Part shown: in pieces, positions 1-11,152 of the stretch
Layout: each line of letters begins with the position of its first letter
How positions within the stretch are numbered: the stretch's first letter is position 1
Source: Paenibacillus sp. HWE-109
Lineage (GTDB): Bacteria; Bacillota; Bacilli; Paenibacillales; NBRC-103111
Assembly: GCF_022163125.1 (NCBI RefSeq)
Contig: NZ_CP091881.1
Span: forward strand, 496,001-560,000
Length of the DNA stretch: 64,000 bases
Reading direction: 5' to 3'
Made by a program: the position numbers and the translations under genes
Notes under the pieces: model-generated
The model's database searches: none
Seen by the model: only the letters and a program-made list of their open reading frames with translations
Told to the model about the DNA's origin: nothing

Positions 1-537
1 GGCCAGCTATTTGGCGCGCATACCCCGCACGATGACGAAGGTGTTCTGATGCAAACAGCCATTGGCCAAAGAGATGTGATGATGACTCCGCTGCAAGCTT
101 CGAATATGATCGTCACTTTACTGAATGGCGGCAAAGGATATTCGCCTAGGGTTGTTCAAGAAATTCGTTATCAGACAGATCGCCTGATGGAAAGCTATGC
201 CCCCAAGTTGCAGCAGGTTGAAGCGGGGCGTGTGTCAGCTGCTACCAGCAAAACATTGCTAAACTGGATGAGAGAAGTTGTGACTGACGGCACGGGAAAA
301 GGTCTGCAGGATGCCAAGTGGAAATTGGCGGGTAAGTCAGGAACAGCTCAGATGCAGAACGGGAAACAGGAGAAAGTGAATCAATGGTTTATTGGATATG
401 GACCTGTTGCGACGCCAAAGTACGCGGTGTCTGTCGTCGTTAAGAACTTGAATGCATCGGATAGCAACAAGTCCATCCCCTTGTTTAAAGGTGTTATGGA
501 TATTCTGGCCAGCAGCGAAGGATCAAGCGGCCGGTAA
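1..537 (+). CDS. Penicillin-binding protein, transpeptidase C-terminal part (5' end outside window)
   Basis: This reading frame is open from base 1, so only the C-terminal ~178 residues of a D,D-transpeptidase are present. It would cross-link peptidoglycan outside the membrane. The KTG-type box is visible as KSGTAQ (near base 333), followed by WFIGYGPVATPKYAVSVVV, the usual beta-strand region of penicillin-binding transpeptidases. Before it is an AIGQ..MTPLQ segment typical of PbpA/PBP2-like proteins. The active-site SxxK and SxN motifs lie upstream of the window, so the subclass cannot be fixed. Its last 15 bases overlap the 3' end of the convergent histidine kinase gene. Confidence 0.85.
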   Translation, partial: GQLFGAHTPHDDEGVLMQTAIGQRDVMMTPLQASNMIVTLLNGGKGYSPRVVQEIRYQTDRLMESYAPKLQQVEAGRVSAATSKTLLNWMREVVTDGTGKGLQDAKWKLAGKSGTAQMQNGKQEKVNQWFIGYGPVATPKYAVSVVVKNLNASDSNKSIPLFKGVMDILASSEGSSGR

Positions 538-1791
538 AGAAATGGTAAAACAGGTCCCATGCTCCGGTTCACTCGTCACATCAATGAGTCCGCCGAATGT
601 TTTGATGATCCGATAAGAGACCATGAGACCTAGCCCTGTGCCTTTATTCTTGGTTGAGTAAAATGGCGTTCCCAGACGGTCTACTTGCTCAGCTGTCATG
701 CCGATTCCGTTATCCTTGATTTGCAGGATGATCTTCGTTTTGTCACGGAAGCCGGAGACTTGCAACAGACCGCCGCTAGGCATGGCTTCGATGCCGTTTT
801 TCGTTAAATTGACCAAGCATTGTATCAGTTTCTCACTGTTGGCTTTGACTAAGAGAGCAGGTTCCATGTCGATACTGACTTCTACTCCGCGCATGGCAGC
901 GTACGGATTAATGAGATTGATAAGTTTGTGCGATAAACTCGACACGTCCAGCTCTTCGAGCTTTTCCGCCTGTGGTTTGGCGAAAGATAAATAATCAGTA
1001 ATAATGTTCTGTGCGCGGTCGATTTCTTCGATAACCATCGAGGTATAAATCAGTTTCTTTTCTTCCGTAACAGTAGATTGACTGAGAATTTGCATAAAAC
1101 CACGGGCAACGGTCATTGGGTTTCTAATCTCGTGGGCAACAGAAGCGGCTAATTCACTTAGCACATTCAGCTTCTCTGATCGCTGAACTTCTTGGCGCAT
1201 GGCACTGTTTTCTCGAATACGAACGATCAGATAAGTTAACAACCACATCGTGAGCATATGTACGAGACAAAATAATAAGCCATAAAGAAGAAAGGGTTTA
1301 TCTACAGCGACGAATGAACCGATCCGATAAAGCATGGTTATACAGAAGGTAGCTATGGCGCTGATGAAGGCAAGAAGACTGGGAAACATGACTTTGGGGG
1401 TTAAGTGCTTCCAATTACTTAATGCGATGAAAGCCAAGATGAAGGGTACAAGAAGAGCAGACAAAGTAATAATCGAGATAAAATTGGACCCATCGATGTA
1501 GAAGGCGTAGGCTAGGATGATCGTGGATACTGTAAGGCCAGATCGAATGCCTCCGTAGAGAAAGGCGACAAGAACAGGGATAATGCGCAAGTCAAAGTCG
1601 TCACCTGTTATTGTGAAAAATGGATGCGACATACAAAATATCGCGGCCATGGAGCAGCTCAGACCAATTAATGGGCGACCTAATCTTCTGAAATTGAAGG
1701 GATTGGGCCGATCGAGCCATAGGATGTGACAGAGTAAGATCGGTGAGGTTAGTACCAAAATATTGAGTAGTAAGTCGTCAATTACATTCAA
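523..1791 (-). CDS. Membrane-bound sensor histidine kinase (sporulation-kinase-like)
   Basis: 422 residues. About five to six hydrophobic segments fill residues 5-190, with almost no extracellular loop, as in KinB/5TM-type sensors. A HisKA domain follows with the phospho-acceptor in VAHEIRNP (His about 220). The HATPase domain has the N box (NLTKNGIEAM), G1 box (DNGIGM) and G2 box (GTGLGLMVSYRI). It would autophosphorylate and pass phosphate to a response regulator, but none is encoded next to it, so it is an orphan kinase. In Bacillales such orphans often feed the Spo0A phosphorelay; that role is an inference here. The gene is convergent with the penicillin-binding protein gene, overlapping it by 15 bp. 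Confidence 0.85.
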   Translation of the reverse strand: MNVIDDLLLNILVLTSPILLCHILWLDRPNPFNFRRLGRPLIGLSCSMAAIFCMSHPFFTITGDDFDLRIIPVLVAFLYGGIRSGLTVSTIILAYAFYIDGSNFISIITLSALLVPFILAFIALSNWKHLTPKVMFPSLLAFISAIATFCITMLYRIGSFVAVDKPFLLYGLLFCLVHMLTMWLLTYLIVRIRENSAMRQEVQRSEKLNVLSELAASVAHEIRNPMTVARGFMQILSQSTVTEEKKLIYTSMVIEEIDRAQNIITDYLSFAKPQAEKLEELDVSSLSHKLINLINPYAAMRGVEVSIDMEPALLVKANSEKLIQCLVNLTKNGIEAMPSGGLLQVSGFRDKTKIILQIKDNGIGMTAEQVDRLGTPFYSTKNKGTGLGLMVSYRIIKTFGGLIDVTSEPEHGTCFTISLPAA

Positions 1792-1912
1792 TGATCTCGC
1801 CTACTTAATTAAAAATTTGATTGCTTAGTTTTTATTTCGACAGTAAATATGAAAATCCTTTGATTCTTTCCAAAATTTTGATGTTTTATGACATGGATAG
1901 CCCAGATATGCA

Positions 1913-1941
1913 TTGCGACTAGGTCTAGGATAGCATACAAT
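1913..1941 (+). promoter_or_regulatory. Probable sigma-A promoter of lipL
   Basis: TTGCGA (1913-1918), a 17-nt spacer and TACAAT (1936-1941). The predicted start near 1948 lies inside the longest possible open frame (from 1888). This supports translation starting at 1984 rather than upstream. Confidence 0.5.
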
Positions 1942-1983
1942 TCTCTAGGAGCACTTAATTTACTGGTTCAGGAGAATAAAAAG

Positions 1984-2811
1984 ATGACCCAAATACCTAT
2001 ATCTACATCAGCTATGATTGTTTTGGATCGGTCCGGTGAAACGGAATCGAAACCAATTTTATATGCTTTTGCGCTGGAGGAGCTTCTATGCAGGGCCATT
2101 GGACAGGGGACTCCGCCTATTTTGCACATTTGGAGGCACCCTAGGTCTTTTGTAATGGGACTCAGAGACAGCAGGCTTCCAGAAGCTGCAGCAGCCCGCA
2201 CTTGGCTGACTGAGATGGGCTACGAAACAGCGGTTAGAAACTCTGGAGGCGCCGCGGTTCCGCTTGATTTGGGCGTCGTGAACATCTCTCTGTTAATGCC
2301 CAAAGAGGCAGGTGATATGGAACATCGCAAAGATTTTGATTCCATGGTAGCCTTGATTCGCGAAGTTATGGGTTCTCTGACAGATCAGATTGAACAAGGA
2401 GAAGTACTGGGCTCCTTTTGTCCTGGCGAGTTTGATCTAAGTGTCAAAGGGCGGAAATTTTGCGGCATTGCGCAACGCAGGCAGCAGCGGGCTATTTCAG
2501 TGCAAGCCTTCATAATTGTAGAAGGGACTGGCGAGGAAAAGGCATCGCTGGCTAGAAATTTCTATGAGAGAGCCGCGGGTGAAGCTTCTTCTACCGATTA
2601 TCCCATAGTGGCGCCGGGCAGTATGGCAAGTTTATCGGAATGTCTGGAGATTCCTTTGACGTCTGAGCTTTTCATAGCTAATCTACTCGAGGCCATGGCA
2701 GCCAAAGGGGGGCAAGTGAAGAAACGGGAGGAAATCCCCGGGTATCCTGAAGAACAACAAATTCAAGAAATGATGGAACTGTTGAAGAATCGTTATGCGA
2801 TCAAAGTTTGA
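1984..2811 (+). CDS. lipL: Octanoyl-[GcvH]:protein N-octanoyltransferase (LipL)
   Basis: 275 residues of the lipoate-ligase fold (BPL/LplA). The key segment SFCPGEFDLSVKGRKFCG (about 145-161) matches the LipL family, where the Cys (about 146) carries the octanoyl thioester. It is unlike the LipM motif. WRHPRSFVMGLRDSRLP and RNSGGAAVPL complete the substrate pocket. LipL moves octanoate from GcvH to E2 subunits of 2-oxoacid dehydrogenases. The start at 1984 is chosen because AGGAG lies about 9 nt upstream and a promoter lies just before it; a longer in-frame extension to 1888 has no ribosome binding site. The PDH operon encoding a lipoylated E2 starts 1 kb downstream. Confidence 0.85.
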   Translation: MTQIPISTSAMIVLDRSGETESKPILYAFALEELLCRAIGQGTPPILHIWRHPRSFVMGLRDSRLPEAAAARTWLTEMGYETAVRNSGGAAVPLDLGVVNISLLMPKEAGDMEHRKDFDSMVALIREVMGSLTDQIEQGEVLGSFCPGEFDLSVKGRKFCGIAQRRQQRAISVQAFIIVEGTGEEKASLARNFYERAAGEASSTDYPIVAPGSMASLSECLEIPLTSELFIANLLEAMAAKGGQVKKREEIPGYPEEQQIQEMMELLKNRYAIKV

Positions 2812-2812
2812 A

Positions 2813-2855
2813 ACAAAACGGCCCAATCTCTCTGTTGAGGATTGGACCGTTTTAT
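2813..2855. terminator. Bidirectional intrinsic terminator
   Basis: Inverted repeat AAACGGcCCAATC / GATTGGaCCGTTT around a short loop, with A-rich and T-rich flanks. It sits between the convergent lipL and esterase genes and can serve both. Confidence 0.8.
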
Positions 2856-3587
2856 TTAAGCAAGGAAATAATGCAGCGCTGCGTCCAGCTCCCCCTGCCA
2901 AAATCCCCACAGATGCTTGCCTGGTTTCTCAATATAATGAAGTTTGACATCCTTGGTGTCCATTTCCTCTTTGGCTAACCGGTTTTCGCGGACAAAATCA
3001 AAAGTGCCACGCTCCGTCTTTACATCCGTTTCATCCAATCCTATCAACATGTACACCTCTAGCCAAGATAAATCATCCTCAGCTTTGATCCGTTCTCGCG
3101 TGATGTCAAAAAATGCGCCTGATAAGGATATAACGCGGCAAAAAAGGCTAGGATAATCTAAGGCGAGATGCAAGGATACAGTCCCTCCCAGTGAGTCTCC
3201 TGCAACAATACGTTCTGTTCGTTCGGTACGGACAGGATAACGGCTTTCTACATAAGGGAGGAGCTCCTCTGCGAAAAAGCGGCAATAGGCATCATGACGG
3301 TCTCCTTCAGGCGCATATTCGGAAGTTCGGTTGACATTATTCACATCCACGCCGACCACGATGGTGGGCTCCAGATCTTCATCTAAGATGCAGCGCGTGA
3401 GGGTCGTGGCAATTCGCCCGAAATTAAAGAACTGTTCACCGTCTTGGCAGTAAATGACAGGGTAGGACAGCAGTTCGTTGTAACCAGGAGGCAAATAGAT
3501 GCGAAGTGAACGATTTTCTTGAAGATGAATCGAGGATAGTTCATCTTTGATAATGGTCCGTTTATAAAAGCGAGAATCATCTGACAT
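2856..3587 (-). CDS. Alpha/beta-hydrolase of the putative-esterase (enterochelin esterase/esterase D-like) family
   Basis: 243 residues with no signal peptide, so cytoplasmic. The nucleophile elbow GDSLGG (Ser near residue 132) and the upstream core LRIYLPPGYNELLSYPVIYCQDGEQFF are typical of the PF00756 esterase family. The conserved His is in KPGKHLWGFWQGEL near the C-terminus. Members cleave ferric-siderophore esters, acyl esters or S-formylglutathione, and nothing here decides among these. AAAGGAG lies 8 nt before the ATG. It is a single-gene unit facing away from pdhA. Confidence 0.75.
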   Translation of the reverse strand: MSDDSRFYKRTIIKDELSSIHLQENRSLRIYLPPGYNELLSYPVIYCQDGEQFFNFGRIATTLTRCILDEDLEPTIVVGVDVNNVNRTSEYAPEGDRHDAYCRFFAEELLPYVESRYPVRTERTERIVAGDSLGGTVSLHLALDYPSLFCRVISLSGAFFDITRERIKAEDDLSWLEVYMLIGLDETDVKTERGTFDFVRENRLAKEEMDTKDVKLHYIEKPGKHLWGFWQGELDAALHYFLA

Positions 3588-3763
3588 GTGTAGGCTCCTT
3601 TGAAATGCGCTTGGGTATTTTTGGGGATTAGAGCGTAAGTTTATTTGGAAAAGGGTAAGGTGTATTATAGCAGTTGTAAATTTTGTGTTAACTGTATTAT
3701 ATATTTTCCGAAACTGTACTATTCAATTCTCTGAATAAAGGTCATATACCACAAGGATACTGG

Positions 3764-3792
3764 TGTACAATTCACGAAAACAGGTTTATAAT
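3764..3792 (+). promoter_or_regulatory. Probable sigma-A promoter of the pdh operon
   Basis: TGTACA (3764-3769), a 17-nt spacer and a perfect TATAAT (3787-3792), about 50 nt before the pdhA ribosome binding site (GAGGTG). The rest of the 3588-3763 gap is AT-rich, with no other clear element seen. Confidence 0.55.
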
Positions 3793-3844
3793 AATACTAT
3801 AACAGAAGTGTAGCTAGCAGGCATCAAAATCATATAAGAGGTGA

Positions 3845-4933
<1,089 letters not shown>

Positions 4934-4991
4934 ATAATCAGCTTACGATGCAAGTTTTCTCACGAAAACAATTAGGAGGCACGGAGAAGTC

Positions 4992-5972
4992 ATGGCACAA
5001 ATGACGATGATTCAAGCGATAAAAGACGCTATGCGCGTTGAATTGGAAAGAGATCCAAATGTAATTTTGTTCGGTGAAGACGTTGGCCATGTTGGTGGCG
5101 TGTTCCGTGCGACAGAAGGTTTGCAAAAAGAATTCGGCGAAGACCGCGTATTTGATACACCGCTTGCTGAGTCCGCTATCGGCGGACTCGCGGTTGGTCT
5201 TGGTGTTCAAGGCTTCCGCCCGATCGCAGAAATTCAATTCGTCGGTTTTATCTATGAAGCTCTTGACCAAATTTGCGTACAAGCTGCTCGTATGCGTTAC
5301 CGTTCCGGTGGACGTTATAACTCACCGATCGTTTTCCGTACACCTTTTGGCGGTGGCGTAAAAGCGGCTGAGCTGCATACGGATGCACTTGAAGGCTTAT
5401 TAGTTCAAACGCCTGGGATTAAAGTTGTTGTACCTTCCAACCCATATGATGCCAAAGGACTGCTTATCGCGGCTATTCGCGATAATGACCCTGTCTTCTT
5501 CATGGAGCATCTGAACTTATACCGCGCATTCCGCGCAGAAGTACCAGAAGGCGAGTACACGGTTGAGCTGGGGAAAGCGAATGTCGTTCGCGAAGGCTCT
5601 GACGTTACGATTATCACTTACGGTGCTATGGTCCACACTTCTGTGAAAGCTGCAGAAGAAATCGAAAAAACACAAGGCGTGAAAGTCGAAGTGATCGATC
5701 TTCGTACGCTGCTTCCGCTTGATATCGATACGATTGTTACTTCCATTAAGAAAACGAATCGTGCGATTATCGTGCAAGAAGCTCAAAAAACTTCCGGTGT
5801 TGCAGCAGAAGTTATTGCACAAATTAATGAAAAGGCTATTCTACACCTGGAAGCTCCGGTTCTGCGTATTTCTCCGCCAGATACCGTCTATCCGTTCGCT
5901 CAAATCGAAGACGCTTGGTTGCCTAGTCCAGCAAGTGTCATTGCAGGGATTAATCAAGTACTCGAATTCTAA
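4992..5972 (+). CDS. pdhB: Pyruvate dehydrogenase E1 component, beta subunit
   Basis: 326 residues of the transketolase pyrimidine-binding plus C-terminal fold. [37 protein letters not shown] and [15 protein letters not shown] are characteristic of PdhB. It contributes the second half of the thiamine diphosphate site of E1. AGGAGG stands before the ATG. It is second in the operon, followed 31 bp later by pdhC. Confidence 0.93.
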   Translation: MAQMTMIQAIKDAMRVELERDPNVILFGEDVGHVGGVFRATEGLQKEFGEDRVFDTPLAESAIGGLAVGLGVQGFRPIAEIQFVGFIYEALDQICVQAARMRYRSGGRYNSPIVFRTPFGGGVKAAELHTDALEGLLVQTPGIKVVVPSNPYDAKGLLIAAIRDNDPVFFMEHLNLYRAFRAEVPEGEYTVELGKANVVREGSDVTIITYGAMVHTSVKAAEEIEKTQGVKVEVIDLRTLLPLDIDTIVTSIKKTNRAIIVQEAQKTSGVAAEVIAQINEKAILHLEAPVLRISPPDTVYPFAQIEDAWLPSPASVIAGINQVLEF

Positions 5973-6003
5973 TCACAGTCGAAGGTAATAGGAGGTAGTG
6001 CAC

Positions 6004-7320
6004 GTGGCATTGTTTGAATACAAGTTCCCAGAGCTTGGTGAAGGCATACATGAAGGCGAGATCGTCAAACTGTTGGTTAAAGCGGGTGACACCGTAACAG
6101 ACGAGACGATCCTTATGGAAGTACAAAACGACAAAGCGGTTGTCGAAGTACCTTGTCCGGTTGAAGGGAAAGTCGTTGCTGTTTCCGTAAAAGAAGGACA
6201 AGTGTGCAACATCGGCGAGCTTGTGATGACGATTGAAGTGACAGGTGAGATGCCTGCGGAATCCATGCATCACAAGAGCGACAGCCACGCTGCGCCTGCA
6301 GCGGCTCCTGCTGCCCCAGCGGCGGCAGCACCGGCTCCTACAGCAGCGCCTGCGGCAGCTGCTCCAGCACCTGCGGCCGCGCCGAGCGCGGGCCGCGAAG
6401 TGCTTGCGACGCCTAGCATCCGCAAGCTTGCAAGAGAAAAAGGCATCACACTCGCAGAGGTGACGCCTACAGGGAAGCACGGCCGCGTAACACGCGAGGA
6501 CGTGCTTGGCTTCAGCGGAGCGGGCGCAGCCGCAGCTCCGGAAGCTGATACAGCTGCCGTAGCAGCAGCTGGTGCAGCGGCACCTGCGGCGGCTCCGCAG
6601 CAGGTTGTCGTGGGCGATCGCGTCGAAGAGCGGATTCCATTCAAAGGAATCCGCAAAATCATCGCGAACGCTATGGTGAAATCCGTGTACACTGCACCGC
6701 ATGTGACACTGATGGACGAAATCGACGTGAGCGCATTAGTCGCTCTGCGTGAGCGCACGAAGCCGCTTGCCGAGAAAAAAGGCGTGAAGTTGACTTACCT
6801 GCCTTTCATCGTGAAAGCCTTGGTCGCCGCTTGCCGTCAATTCCCGGTTATGAACGCCATGATCGACGAAGAGAAGCAAGAAATCGTCTACAAAAAGTAC
6901 TACAACATCGGTATCGCAACGGATACAGAGAATGGCTTGCTCGTTCCTGTCATCCATGATGCTGACCGCAAAAACGTATGGTCCATCGCCTCTTCCATCA
7001 AAGATTTGGCAGTTCGCGGACGCGAAGGCAAATTGTCTCCGAACGAGATGAAAGGCGGCACGATCTCCATTACGAACATTGGTTCTGTAGGCGGTATGTT
7101 CTTCACGCCAGTTATCAACTTCCCTGAAGTTGCGATCCTGGGCGCTGGGCGTATCACTGAAAAGCCTGTTGTGAAAAACGGTCAAATCGTTGCCGCATCG
7201 GTTATGGCGCTTTCCTTGAGCTTCGACCACCGTATCGTGGATGGAGCGACAGCACAAAGCTTCTTGAACTACATCAAACAGCTTCTGGCTGATCCAGAGC
7301 TTCTCGTCTTGGAGGTGTAA
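6004..7320 (+). CDS. pdhC: Dihydrolipoamide acetyltransferase, E2 of pyruvate dehydrogenase
   Basis: 438 residues. One lipoyl domain (2-77) has the lipoylated Lys44 in NDKAVVEV. An Ala/Pro-rich swinging linker follows (about 95-130), then the E3/E1-binding domain (about 134-168, ATPSIRKLAREKG), a second linker (about 172-205) and the catalytic domain ending in DHRIVDG (408-414, catalytic His409). It transfers acetyl from lipoyl to CoA and forms the core of the complex. The GTG at 6004 is chosen because AGGAGG (5990-5995) is 8 nt away; the GTG at 5998 would be too close. The linkers make this stretch notably GC-rich. Confidence 0.93.
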   Translation: MALFEYKFPELGEGIHEGEIVKLLVKAGDTVTDETILMEVQNDKAVVEVPCPVEGKVVAVSVKEGQVCNIGELVMTIEVTGEMPAESMHHKSDSHAAPAAAPAAPAAAAPAPTAAPAAAAPAPAAAPSAGREVLATPSIRKLAREKGITLAEVTPTGKHGRVTREDVLGFSGAGAAAAPEADTAAVAAAGAAAPAAAPQQVVVGDRVEERIPFKGIRKIIANAMVKSVYTAPHVTLMDEIDVSALVALRERTKPLAEKKGVKLTYLPFIVKALVAACRQFPVMNAMIDEEKQEIVYKKYYNIGIATDTENGLLVPVIHDADRKNVWSIASSIKDLAVRGREGKLSPNEMKGGTISITNIGSVGGMFFTPVINFPEVAILGAGRITEKPVVKNGQIVAASVMALSLSFDHRIVDGATAQSFLNYIKQLLADPELLVLEV

Positions 7321-7324
7321 CAGC

Positions 7325-8740
7325 ATGGTAGTAGGAGATGCTTCTTTAGATATTGACTTGTTGGTCATCGGTGCTGGCCCAGGCGGTTACGTAGCGGCAA
7401 TTCGCGCTGCTCAGCTTGGACAAAGTGTTCTGATTGTTGATAAATCGGATTGGGGCGGCGTATGTTTGAACCGCGGCTGTATCCCTTCCAAAGCTTTGAT
7501 CTCTGCGGCTCACACCTACGAGCATGCCCAGCATGCGGATAGCATGGGGATTTCCGTGGACAACGTGAAGGTTGACTTCGCGAAAGTGCAAGCGTGGAAA
7601 AACAGTATCGTTGCTAAGCAAACAGGCGGCGTTAGCGCGCTGCTCAAAGGCAACAAGATCCAAACGTTCCAAGGCGAAGTGATGTTCATCAATGAGCACG
7701 AAGCGCGTGTGTTCAATGACGCAGAAGCTCCTCGTTACCGCTTCAAGCACTGTATTATCGCGACGGGTTCCCGTCCGATTGAGCTTAAGGCGTTCCCTTA
7801 CGGCGGAAGAATTATTTCTTCCACCGAGGCGCTGAACTTGCCTGAAATTCCGAAAAGCATGGTCGTTATCGGCGGCGGCTACATCGGAATCGAGCTTGGC
7901 CAAACGTACGCGAAATTCGGTACGAAAGTCACTGTTCTTGAAGGTTCTGACCATGTGCTTCCAGGCTTCGAGAAAGAATTGACGAAGCTTGTTGCCCGCA
8001 ACCTGGAGAAAGTTGGCGTTGAGGTTCATACTGAAGCGTTAGCGCAATCGTGCACGAAAACAGACAACGATGTAACGGTTACTTTCACTGTCAAAGGTGA
8101 AGAGAAACAAGTGACAGCGGATTATGTGCTCGTAACGGTTGGTCGCCGTCCAAATACAGATGGCGAGCTTGGTCTTGATCTTATTAACTTGAAATTGACG
8201 GACCGTGGACTGATCGAAGTTGATAACCAAGGCAGAACAAGCATTCCTCATATCTTTGCTATCGGAGATGTTGTACCAGGTCTTTCCTTGGCACACAAAG
8301 CTTCTTATGAAGCTAAAGTCGCTGCTGAAGCTATTGCAGGCCACTCCAGTATCGTAGATTACAAAGCTATGCCAGCTGTTGTATTCTCAGATCCGGAAAT
8401 TGCCGGAGTAGGACTGAGTGAAACGGAAGCCAAAGCACAAGGAATCAATGTAACAATCGGCAAGTTCCCTTATGCAGCTAACGGCCGCGCCAACTCTTTG
8501 AACGCAGGTCAAGGCTTTGTGAAGCTTGTCGGCGACAAAGAAACAGGCCAACTGCTTGGTGGTCAAATCGTTGGTCCAGAAGCTTCGAACTTGATCGGAG
8601 AGCTTGCTCTTGCGGTTGAGATGGGCGCTAATCTGGAAGACATTGCGCTTACCATTCATGCACATCCTACCTTGACTGAAATGATTATGGATGCAGCAGA
8701 AGGTGCCCTTGGACACCCGATTCACCAATTGGGTAAATAA
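7325..8740 (+). CDS. pdhD: Dihydrolipoamide dehydrogenase, E3
   Basis: 471 residues. The FAD-binding GAGPGGYVAAIRAAQLG lies at 16-32, the redox-active disulfide in GGVCLNRGCIPSK (Cys47/Cys52), and the NAD-binding GGGYIGIELG near 180. The catalytic His-Glu pair is in HPTLTE (His447, Glu452). It reoxidises dihydrolipoamide of E2 with NAD+. The ribosome binding site GGAGGTG overlaps the pdhC stop codon, implying tight coupling. Last gene of the operon, followed by a strong terminator. It may also serve other lipoyl complexes. Confidence 0.94.
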   Translation: MVVGDASLDIDLLVIGAGPGGYVAAIRAAQLGQSVLIVDKSDWGGVCLNRGCIPSKALISAAHTYEHAQHADSMGISVDNVKVDFAKVQAWKNSIVAKQTGGVSALLKGNKIQTFQGEVMFINEHEARVFNDAEAPRYRFKHCIIATGSRPIELKAFPYGGRIISSTEALNLPEIPKSMVVIGGGYIGIELGQTYAKFGTKVTVLEGSDHVLPGFEKELTKLVARNLEKVGVEVHTEALAQSCTKTDNDVTVTFTVKGEEKQVTADYVLVTVGRRPNTDGELGLDLINLKLTDRGLIEVDNQGRTSIPHIFAIGDVVPGLSLAHKASYEAKVAAEAIAGHSSIVDYKAMPAVVFSDPEIAGVGLSETEAKAQGINVTIGKFPYAANGRANSLNAGQGFVKLVGDKETGQLLGGQIVGPEASNLIGELALAVEMGANLEDIALTIHAHPTLTEMIMDAAEGALGHPIHQLGK

Positions 8741-8784
8741 GTAACTTAACGTTATTCCCTGGTTTCTACTACCTTTAGATAAAA

Positions 8785-8830
8785 AGTCCCGAGAGTTTGG
8801 CCTAGGCCGCTCTACGGGACTCTTTTATTT
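8785..8830 (+). terminator. Terminator of the pdh operon
   Basis: Stem AGTCCCG / CGGGACT around an inner GAG..GGCCTAGGCC..CTC structure, followed by CTTTTATTT. Confidence 0.8.
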
Positions 8831-8995
8831 ATATGCGGAAATTCGTTTTGTGTTAGATATTTTGACATATTTTTCTCAATTCTTTGTGCAAGTGATTTAA
8901 TCTAATGCGAAATTTGTCCGAAATTGTCAATTCTATAGTACAATGATCTCGATAATTGTTCATGTTAGAATAACTGACAAAGGTGATGAGATCAC

Positions 8996-11146
8996 ATGGA
9001 AAAGTTCGATAGACTTCGCGCTTGGAGAGGCTCACATGCTTTTAAACCCGCCATTTCGATGATGAACAAGCTGCGTTATCCGCAGAAGTTCTTCGTCATT
9101 GGCGGGGTTTTTGTTGTGCCGATTCTCATTCTGACGGTTCAATTATTTATGAGCGTTACCCAAGACATTCGGACGGTCAAGCGGGAGATGCGCGGTATTG
9201 CGTATCAGGGTTATTTGGGTGAATTGATGATCGCTATGGATACCTATAGTCGAAGTCTTGGCCAGGGGGCAAATGGCGGGCCGCCGGCGAACAGCGAACC
9301 TAGTTCTGTGATTAAAGAAAGAACCGATCGTATTTTATCTGCCATGAAACAAGAGAATGGGATGGCGAATGCTCTCCAGATCGATGAAAAGATTTTTAAG
9401 GAATTAACGGATCAATGGACATCGCTGACGAGCGGGAGTGAAGCTATCAGTCAGAACTTTTATGAAATACAACATGAGGGAATGGAACAGCATGTGATGC
9501 TGCTTATGGAGGAAGTCAGTCAGTCTGCGAATTTGGCTCTTGATCCTGAGCTTGTCAGTCATTATCTCATCGATCTTACCGTAGATCTGTTTCCAGATTA
9601 CTGGACGAAGCTGGAGAAAGTCGAGCTGATCGGGAAAGAAGTTGCTGTACGTGGACAAATTAAAAATCCGCAGGAACAAGAAGATCTAATCCGTTTGAGC
9701 GGAGATATAGAAGCACTGCTTGCCCGTATCACCAGCACGACTGAGACGATACAGAAGAAGAATCCGGAACTAAGCGTTCAAATGGGAGAGCTTCTGGACA
9801 AGAATCGTTCTGCAGCCAGCGTGATTGTAGACATCCTCAATGAAAAAATGGTGAATGCCGGGGTCATTCAGATCACCCCCAAAGCAATGCTTGACGCCAG
9901 TCAGGAAGCTAAACAAGCGGGCATTCAACTTTACCAGAGCCAGAGGGAGCTTCTGAACAACCAATTGCAGCAAAGAGTCCATATTCATATGCGGAATATG
10001 GTTGTGATTACGGTTATCATCCTGGCGATGCTTGTCTGTGTTGCCTATTTATTTGCTGCCTTCTATCTGGCTGTGAAGAGAGGGATAGATGAGCTGGGCA
10101 AAGCATCAATTAAGCTTGTGGAAGGTGATCTGACGGTAAGGGTGAAGGCCGAAACGAAGGATGAATTTCAGCAAGTTATTATGGCTTTTAATAATTTGGC
10201 GGATAGTTTCATGGAGGTGGTGGGGCAAAGCAGAGTGGTAGTCGAACGAGCTTATGCTTCCTCCGAGCATCTTAAAGTGTCTGTACAGGACACAACCCGA
10301 GGTTCCCAAGAGATATCAACGATTATGGTAGAAGTCGCCGCGGGATCGGAAGTCTTGGTGCAAGCTGCTGAAGAGACATCGACGGCCATGAGCGAAGTTT
10401 CCTCCGGTATCCAGCGTATTGCCGAAACGTCATCTCTGGTTGCAGAGGCAGCAACAGAAGCCGCAGATGAAGCTAGACAAGGATATATAGGAGTCAACCA
10501 AGCCATTGAACAAATGGATGCGATTAAAATAAAAGTTACCGAAACATCGGCAACGCTTGCCCATTTGGTCGAAACGGCGAGACATATTGACCGGATTTTG
10601 GAAGTGATCCGAGATATTTCGGAACAAACGAGGCTGCTCGCGCTGAATGCTTCGATTGAAGCTGCACGTGCCGGTGAGCATGGGCGGGGCTTCCAGGTCG
10701 TGGCGACGGAGGTCAGAAAGCTTGCTGACCAATCCTCGGAATCTGTCAAACAAATCGCTCACATGATTGCAAGCGTTCAATTCAGTTCCAAGGAAGTGGC
10801 TAGCAAAGCACAGGCCGAGATTATTGAGGTTGAGAAAGGCGGTGCTATGTTAACACGGGTAGGCACAACCTTTGACTCGATATTGAAATCAGTTGATCGT
10901 GTAGCGGAACAGATTCAGGAAGTCTCTGCCGCTTCCGAACAAATTTCTGCGAGTACAGAGCAGGTGTCAGCTTCCATGGAAGATAGCGTCCACATCTCGA
11001 AGAAAGCAACAGCGCATACACAGAATGTAAAAGCCTCTTTAATGCAGCAAGTTGCCTCAACACGGGAAGTTGCAGCATCTTCTGACATGCTTAACCAGTT
11101 ATCGAATGAACTGCTTGAGGCTTTGGCCAAATATCGCTTGCAGTAG
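8996..11146 (+). CDS. Methyl-accepting chemotaxis protein (large-ectodomain chemoreceptor)
   Basis: 716 residues. A short cytoplasmic tail precedes a first membrane segment (about 33-53). Then comes a ~280-residue extracellular helical sensor, a second membrane segment (about 333-357), a HAMP domain ([20 protein letters not shown]) and the coiled-coil signalling domain. The CheA/CheW-binding hairpin tip reads [20 protein letters not shown]. It would relay an unknown ligand signal to CheA. AAGGTGATG lies before the ATG. The gene stands alone, and the 8831-8995 gap contains no clear sigma-D promoter. Ligand unknown. Confidence 0.9.
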   Translation: MEKFDRLRAWRGSHAFKPAISMMNKLRYPQKFFVIGGVFVVPILILTVQLFMSVTQDIRTVKREMRGIAYQGYLGELMIAMDTYSRSLGQGANGGPPANSEPSSVIKERTDRILSAMKQENGMANALQIDEKIFKELTDQWTSLTSGSEAISQNFYEIQHEGMEQHVMLLMEEVSQSANLALDPELVSHYLIDLTVDLFPDYWTKLEKVELIGKEVAVRGQIKNPQEQEDLIRLSGDIEALLARITSTTETIQKKNPELSVQMGELLDKNRSAASVIVDILNEKMVNAGVIQITPKAMLDASQEAKQAGIQLYQSQRELLNNQLQQRVHIHMRNMVVITVIILAMLVCVAYLFAAFYLAVKRGIDELGKASIKLVEGDLTVRVKAETKDEFQQVIMAFNNLADSFMEVVGQSRVVVERAYASSEHLKVSVQDTTRGSQEISTIMVEVAAGSEVLVQAAEETSTAMSEVSSGIQRIAETSSLVAEAATEAADEARQGYIGVNQAIEQMDAIKIKVTETSATLAHLVETARHIDRILEVIRDISEQTRLLALNASIEAARAGEHGRGFQVVATEVRKLADQSSESVKQIAHMIASVQFSSKEVASKAQAEIIEVEKGGAMLTRVGTTFDSILKSVDRVAEQIQEVSAASEQISASTEQVSASMEDSVHISKKATAHTQNVKASLMQQVASTREVAASSDMLNQLSNELLEALAKYRLQ

Positions 11147-11152
11147 GAAGAT

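Noticed and set aside
1888..1983. N-terminal extension of lipL
   Set aside because: No ribosome binding site; a good promoter (1913-1941) lies within it, and family members begin near the 1984 ATG.
6270..6758. Long open frame on the minus strand rich in Ala and Ser
   Set aside because: It is the antisense of the Ala/Pro-rich linkers of pdhC; GC-rich codons keep it open. No ribosome binding site or homology.
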